From Candidatus Altimarinota bacterium (lineage in GTDB: Bacteria; Patescibacteriota; Gracilibacteria; UBA1369; LOWO2-01-FULL-3), in NCBI GenBank assembly GCA_029939035.1, contig JAOZTS010000048.1, forward strand, positions 1 to 8,074: DNA of 8,074 nucleotides, given 5' to 3'. Positions within the stretch are counted from its first letter, which is position 1, and every line of letters begins with the position of its first letter. Below, piece by piece: positions 6,810-8,074 of the stretch. Under the pieces are notes generated by a model. The model searched no databases and was not told the origin of the DNA. It saw only the letters and a program-made list of their open reading frames with translations. Both the position numbers and the translations under genes were made by a program.

Positions 6810-8007
6810 ATTTTTTGATTTTCCAATCACTATTTTTTCTAGCAAATCTATATTCCAGGAACCAATCAGGAACGTCAACCTCAACAAACACATCTCCTGT
6901 TTCGCTATACACAACACTCATCCAACGAACTTCAAAATGATCACAAATCCTATTTGTAATGCCCTCATCAATCCCCCGACGAACACCGTCACTCATCTCG
7001 CCTTCATACACAACTTCAATCTCACAAGTGTTCACATATTCCCTCTCAACACCTTCGTCAAACTCTCCCCAAAGGCTAACACCAACCAAAATCAATATCC
7101 AAAGAAACAAAAGAATTGGAATCAAAACCAAAACACCCTTCCACCTATCTATAAAATCGTAAGCCTTTTCTCTTTGCTCAACCTTGTGTTGCTGTCGCTC
7201 TTTCTCCTCTGCCTCCTCCTCTCGCATTTCCTTCACAGCCTCAACAAAAATCTTCGCCGGATCATTTGACCCCTTTGGTTTCTCGCTTTCTTTAGCCATA
7301 AATGGCTCCTTGGTTTTCTTTTCCTTAACAACTTCTCCATTAATTGCAAAATTCTTTCTTTCAATTCTATTTGTAAAATCTGCTTTAAGGCTCAATTTTA
7401 AAACCTCAGAAACCTCTATCCCCTCAAGTTTTCGAACTTTTTCAAAAAGTCCGCTCAATTTTCCAAAATACACCTTTTTCTTCTCCTTATCTTCACCGAA
7501 AAGTAAAAAGTGTGCACGTTTCAAAACTCTATAAATCTTTGGCCCCAACTTCCCCTCCTCGATACTCAAAATCGTGATCAAGTCTCCATCCGCAACCTCT
7601 TCAAAAAACTTCAACCTCAAGATTTCTCTCTCTTCCAATGACAATTTCTTCATCATTCTGTCTATCTTTTCAACAACATCGTCGTCACCCTCTTTTCTTT
7701 TTCCAGAAACTGAAATCAAACCTTGCTGTCCAGGAAACGAAGATTTCGCTATATGATCCCAGACCCTAGGCTTCGCCAAACTATAAAGCCAAATTACATA
7801 CCCCACATCTGTAGGAGTATTTTGAATCTGTCCAAGTGCATCCAAAAACGTCAATCGCACAATTTTCTCGACTTCTTGCCTATCCGCAACACGTCTAGCC
7901 ACATATTTGAAAAGATCTCTAAAATTCGCCTCAAATAAAAGCAAAAACTGCTTCGTATCCCCCTTTTTCAGATTGTCTACGCACTGTCTTTCTACGTACA
8001 AATCCAT
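6745..8007 (-). CDS. Membrane-tethered ECF sigma factor-like protein
   Basis: The 420-residue product combines a transcription-factor-like N-terminus with a membrane anchor. Residues about 10-80 resemble sigma-70 region 2 of ECF factors (acid/helix block, RRVADRQEVEK, then TFLDALGQI and a WLYSLAK block). Residues about 115-168 resemble region 4 (KKLSLEEREILRLKFFEE followed by a helix-turn-helix ending YRVLKRA). After a helical segment (about 180-225) and a charged, Glu/Lys-rich linker (about 228-288) comes one strongly hydrophobic helix (291-312). A C-terminal domain of about 108 residues follows (313-420) with Cys328 and Cys355. Basic residues before the helix and acidic ones after predict a cytoplasmic N-terminus and an outside C-terminus. 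The D-x-x-Q-E core-binding signature of region 2.2 is replaced by Lys48, Arg51 and Leu52. No Shine-Dalgarno precedes the ATG at 8007, but a strong promoter does. The fusion reads through one uninterrupted frame. Possible roles are a signal-responsive sigma factor or a sigma-derived membrane regulator that no longer binds polymerase. Confidence 0.8.
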   Translation of the reverse strand: MDLYVERQCVDNLKKGDTKQFLLLFEANFRDLFKYVARRVADRQEVEKIVRLTFLDALGQIQNTPTDVGYVIWLYSLAKPRVWDHIAKSSFPGQQGLISVSGKRKEGDDDVVEKIDRMMKKLSLEEREILRLKFFEEVADGDLITILSIEEGKLGPKIYRVLKRAHFLLFGEDKEKKKVYFGKLSGLFEKVRKLEGIEVSEVLKLSLKADFTNRIERKNFAINGEVVKEKKTKEPFMAKESEKPKGSNDPAKIFVEAVKEMREEEAEEKERQQHKVEQREKAYDFIDRWKGVLVLIPILLFLWILILVGVSLWGEFDEGVEREYVNTCEIEVVYEGEMSDGVRRGIDEGITNRICDHFEVRWMSVVYSETGDVFVEVDVPDWFLEYRFARKNSDWKIKKYERTAHSYEKPWEIWRNFGSL

Positions 8008-8033
8008 AAATATTTGGCTTTAAAAAGGCTCTC

Positions 8034-8062
8034 TTTATCCCACAACCAGCATAATATGTCAA
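8034..8062 (-). promoter_or_regulatory. Strong sigma-70-type promoter for the sigma-like/rdgB gene pair
   Basis: Read on the - strand, a perfect -35 hexamer TTGACA (8062-8057) is followed after exactly 17 bp by GATAAA (8039-8034), which matches four of six -10 positions and carries an upstream TG for an extended -10. Transcription should begin near 8027-8030, leaving a leader of about 20 bases that contains no Shine-Dalgarno sequence before the ATG at 8007. This is a housekeeping-type promoter, giving no sign that the gene depends on an alternative sigma factor. Confidence 0.72.
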
Positions 8063-8074
8063 TACCGTTGTTAT

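Noticed and set aside
6810..6917. 36-residue N-terminal extension of the RdgB-like protein from an ATG at 6917
   Set aside because: The family begins at MKELLIATKN. The extra residues are an out-of-frame reading of the sigma-like gene and would enlarge the overlap.
6793..7938. Several + strand open frames of 60-158 codons opposite the sigma-like gene
   Set aside because: They are Ser/Asn/Pro/Leu-rich antisense readings with no domain, promoter or conserved motif, and the - strand frame has clear domains throughout.

Overview
The window carries six protein genes, packed almost without gaps, in an A+T-leaning bacterial genome that reads with the standard code. Four genes run on the + strand and two on the - strand, and the two groups converge near 6.2 kb. 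I see no rRNA, tRNA, CRISPR array, insertion sequence or phage gene. The gene styles suggest a Gram-positive-like or Candidate Phyla Radiation (Patescibacteria, perhaps Peregrinibacteria-like) bacterium: very tight spacing, no clear Shine-Dalgarno sequences, a bifunctional penicillin-binding protein with a Lys/Asp-rich tail, and a divergent RdgB/HAM1 protein. That assignment is an inference from style, not from a marker gene.

Region 1 (1-4596, + strand). A 5'-truncated sensory protein with three PAS domains (the first two a recognisable tandem duplication) and a C-terminal GAF domain has no output domain inside the window. It is followed after 11 bp by a complete class A penicillin-binding protein (PBP1A type), with glycosyltransferase and transpeptidase domains, an Ig-like domain and a charged tail.

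Region 2 (4597-6236, + strand). A consensus-like extended -10 promoter sits so close to the next ATG that the transcript should be leaderless. It drives a pentapeptide-repeat protein fused to a two-helix potassium-channel pore. Twelve bases later comes a SAM-dependent O-methyltransferase of the COMT-like family.

Region 3 (6216-8074, - strand). A strong promoter near the right edge drives the most unusual gene: an ECF-like sigma factor (regions 2 and 4) joined to a single transmembrane helix and an outward-facing C-terminal domain of about 108 residues. Its three classical region 2.2 core-binding positions are all substituted. The last 65 bases of this gene overlap the start of an RdgB/HAM1-family nucleotide pyrophosphatase, whose own 3' end overlaps the methyltransferase by 21 bases.

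A common theme is the cell envelope and sensing: a PAS/GAF sensor, a wall synthase, an ion channel and a membrane-anchored transcription-factor-like protein lie side by side. No direct functional link is proven. The best candidate for an undescribed system is the membrane-tethered sigma-like protein, possibly with its translationally overlapped nucleotide-pool enzyme.
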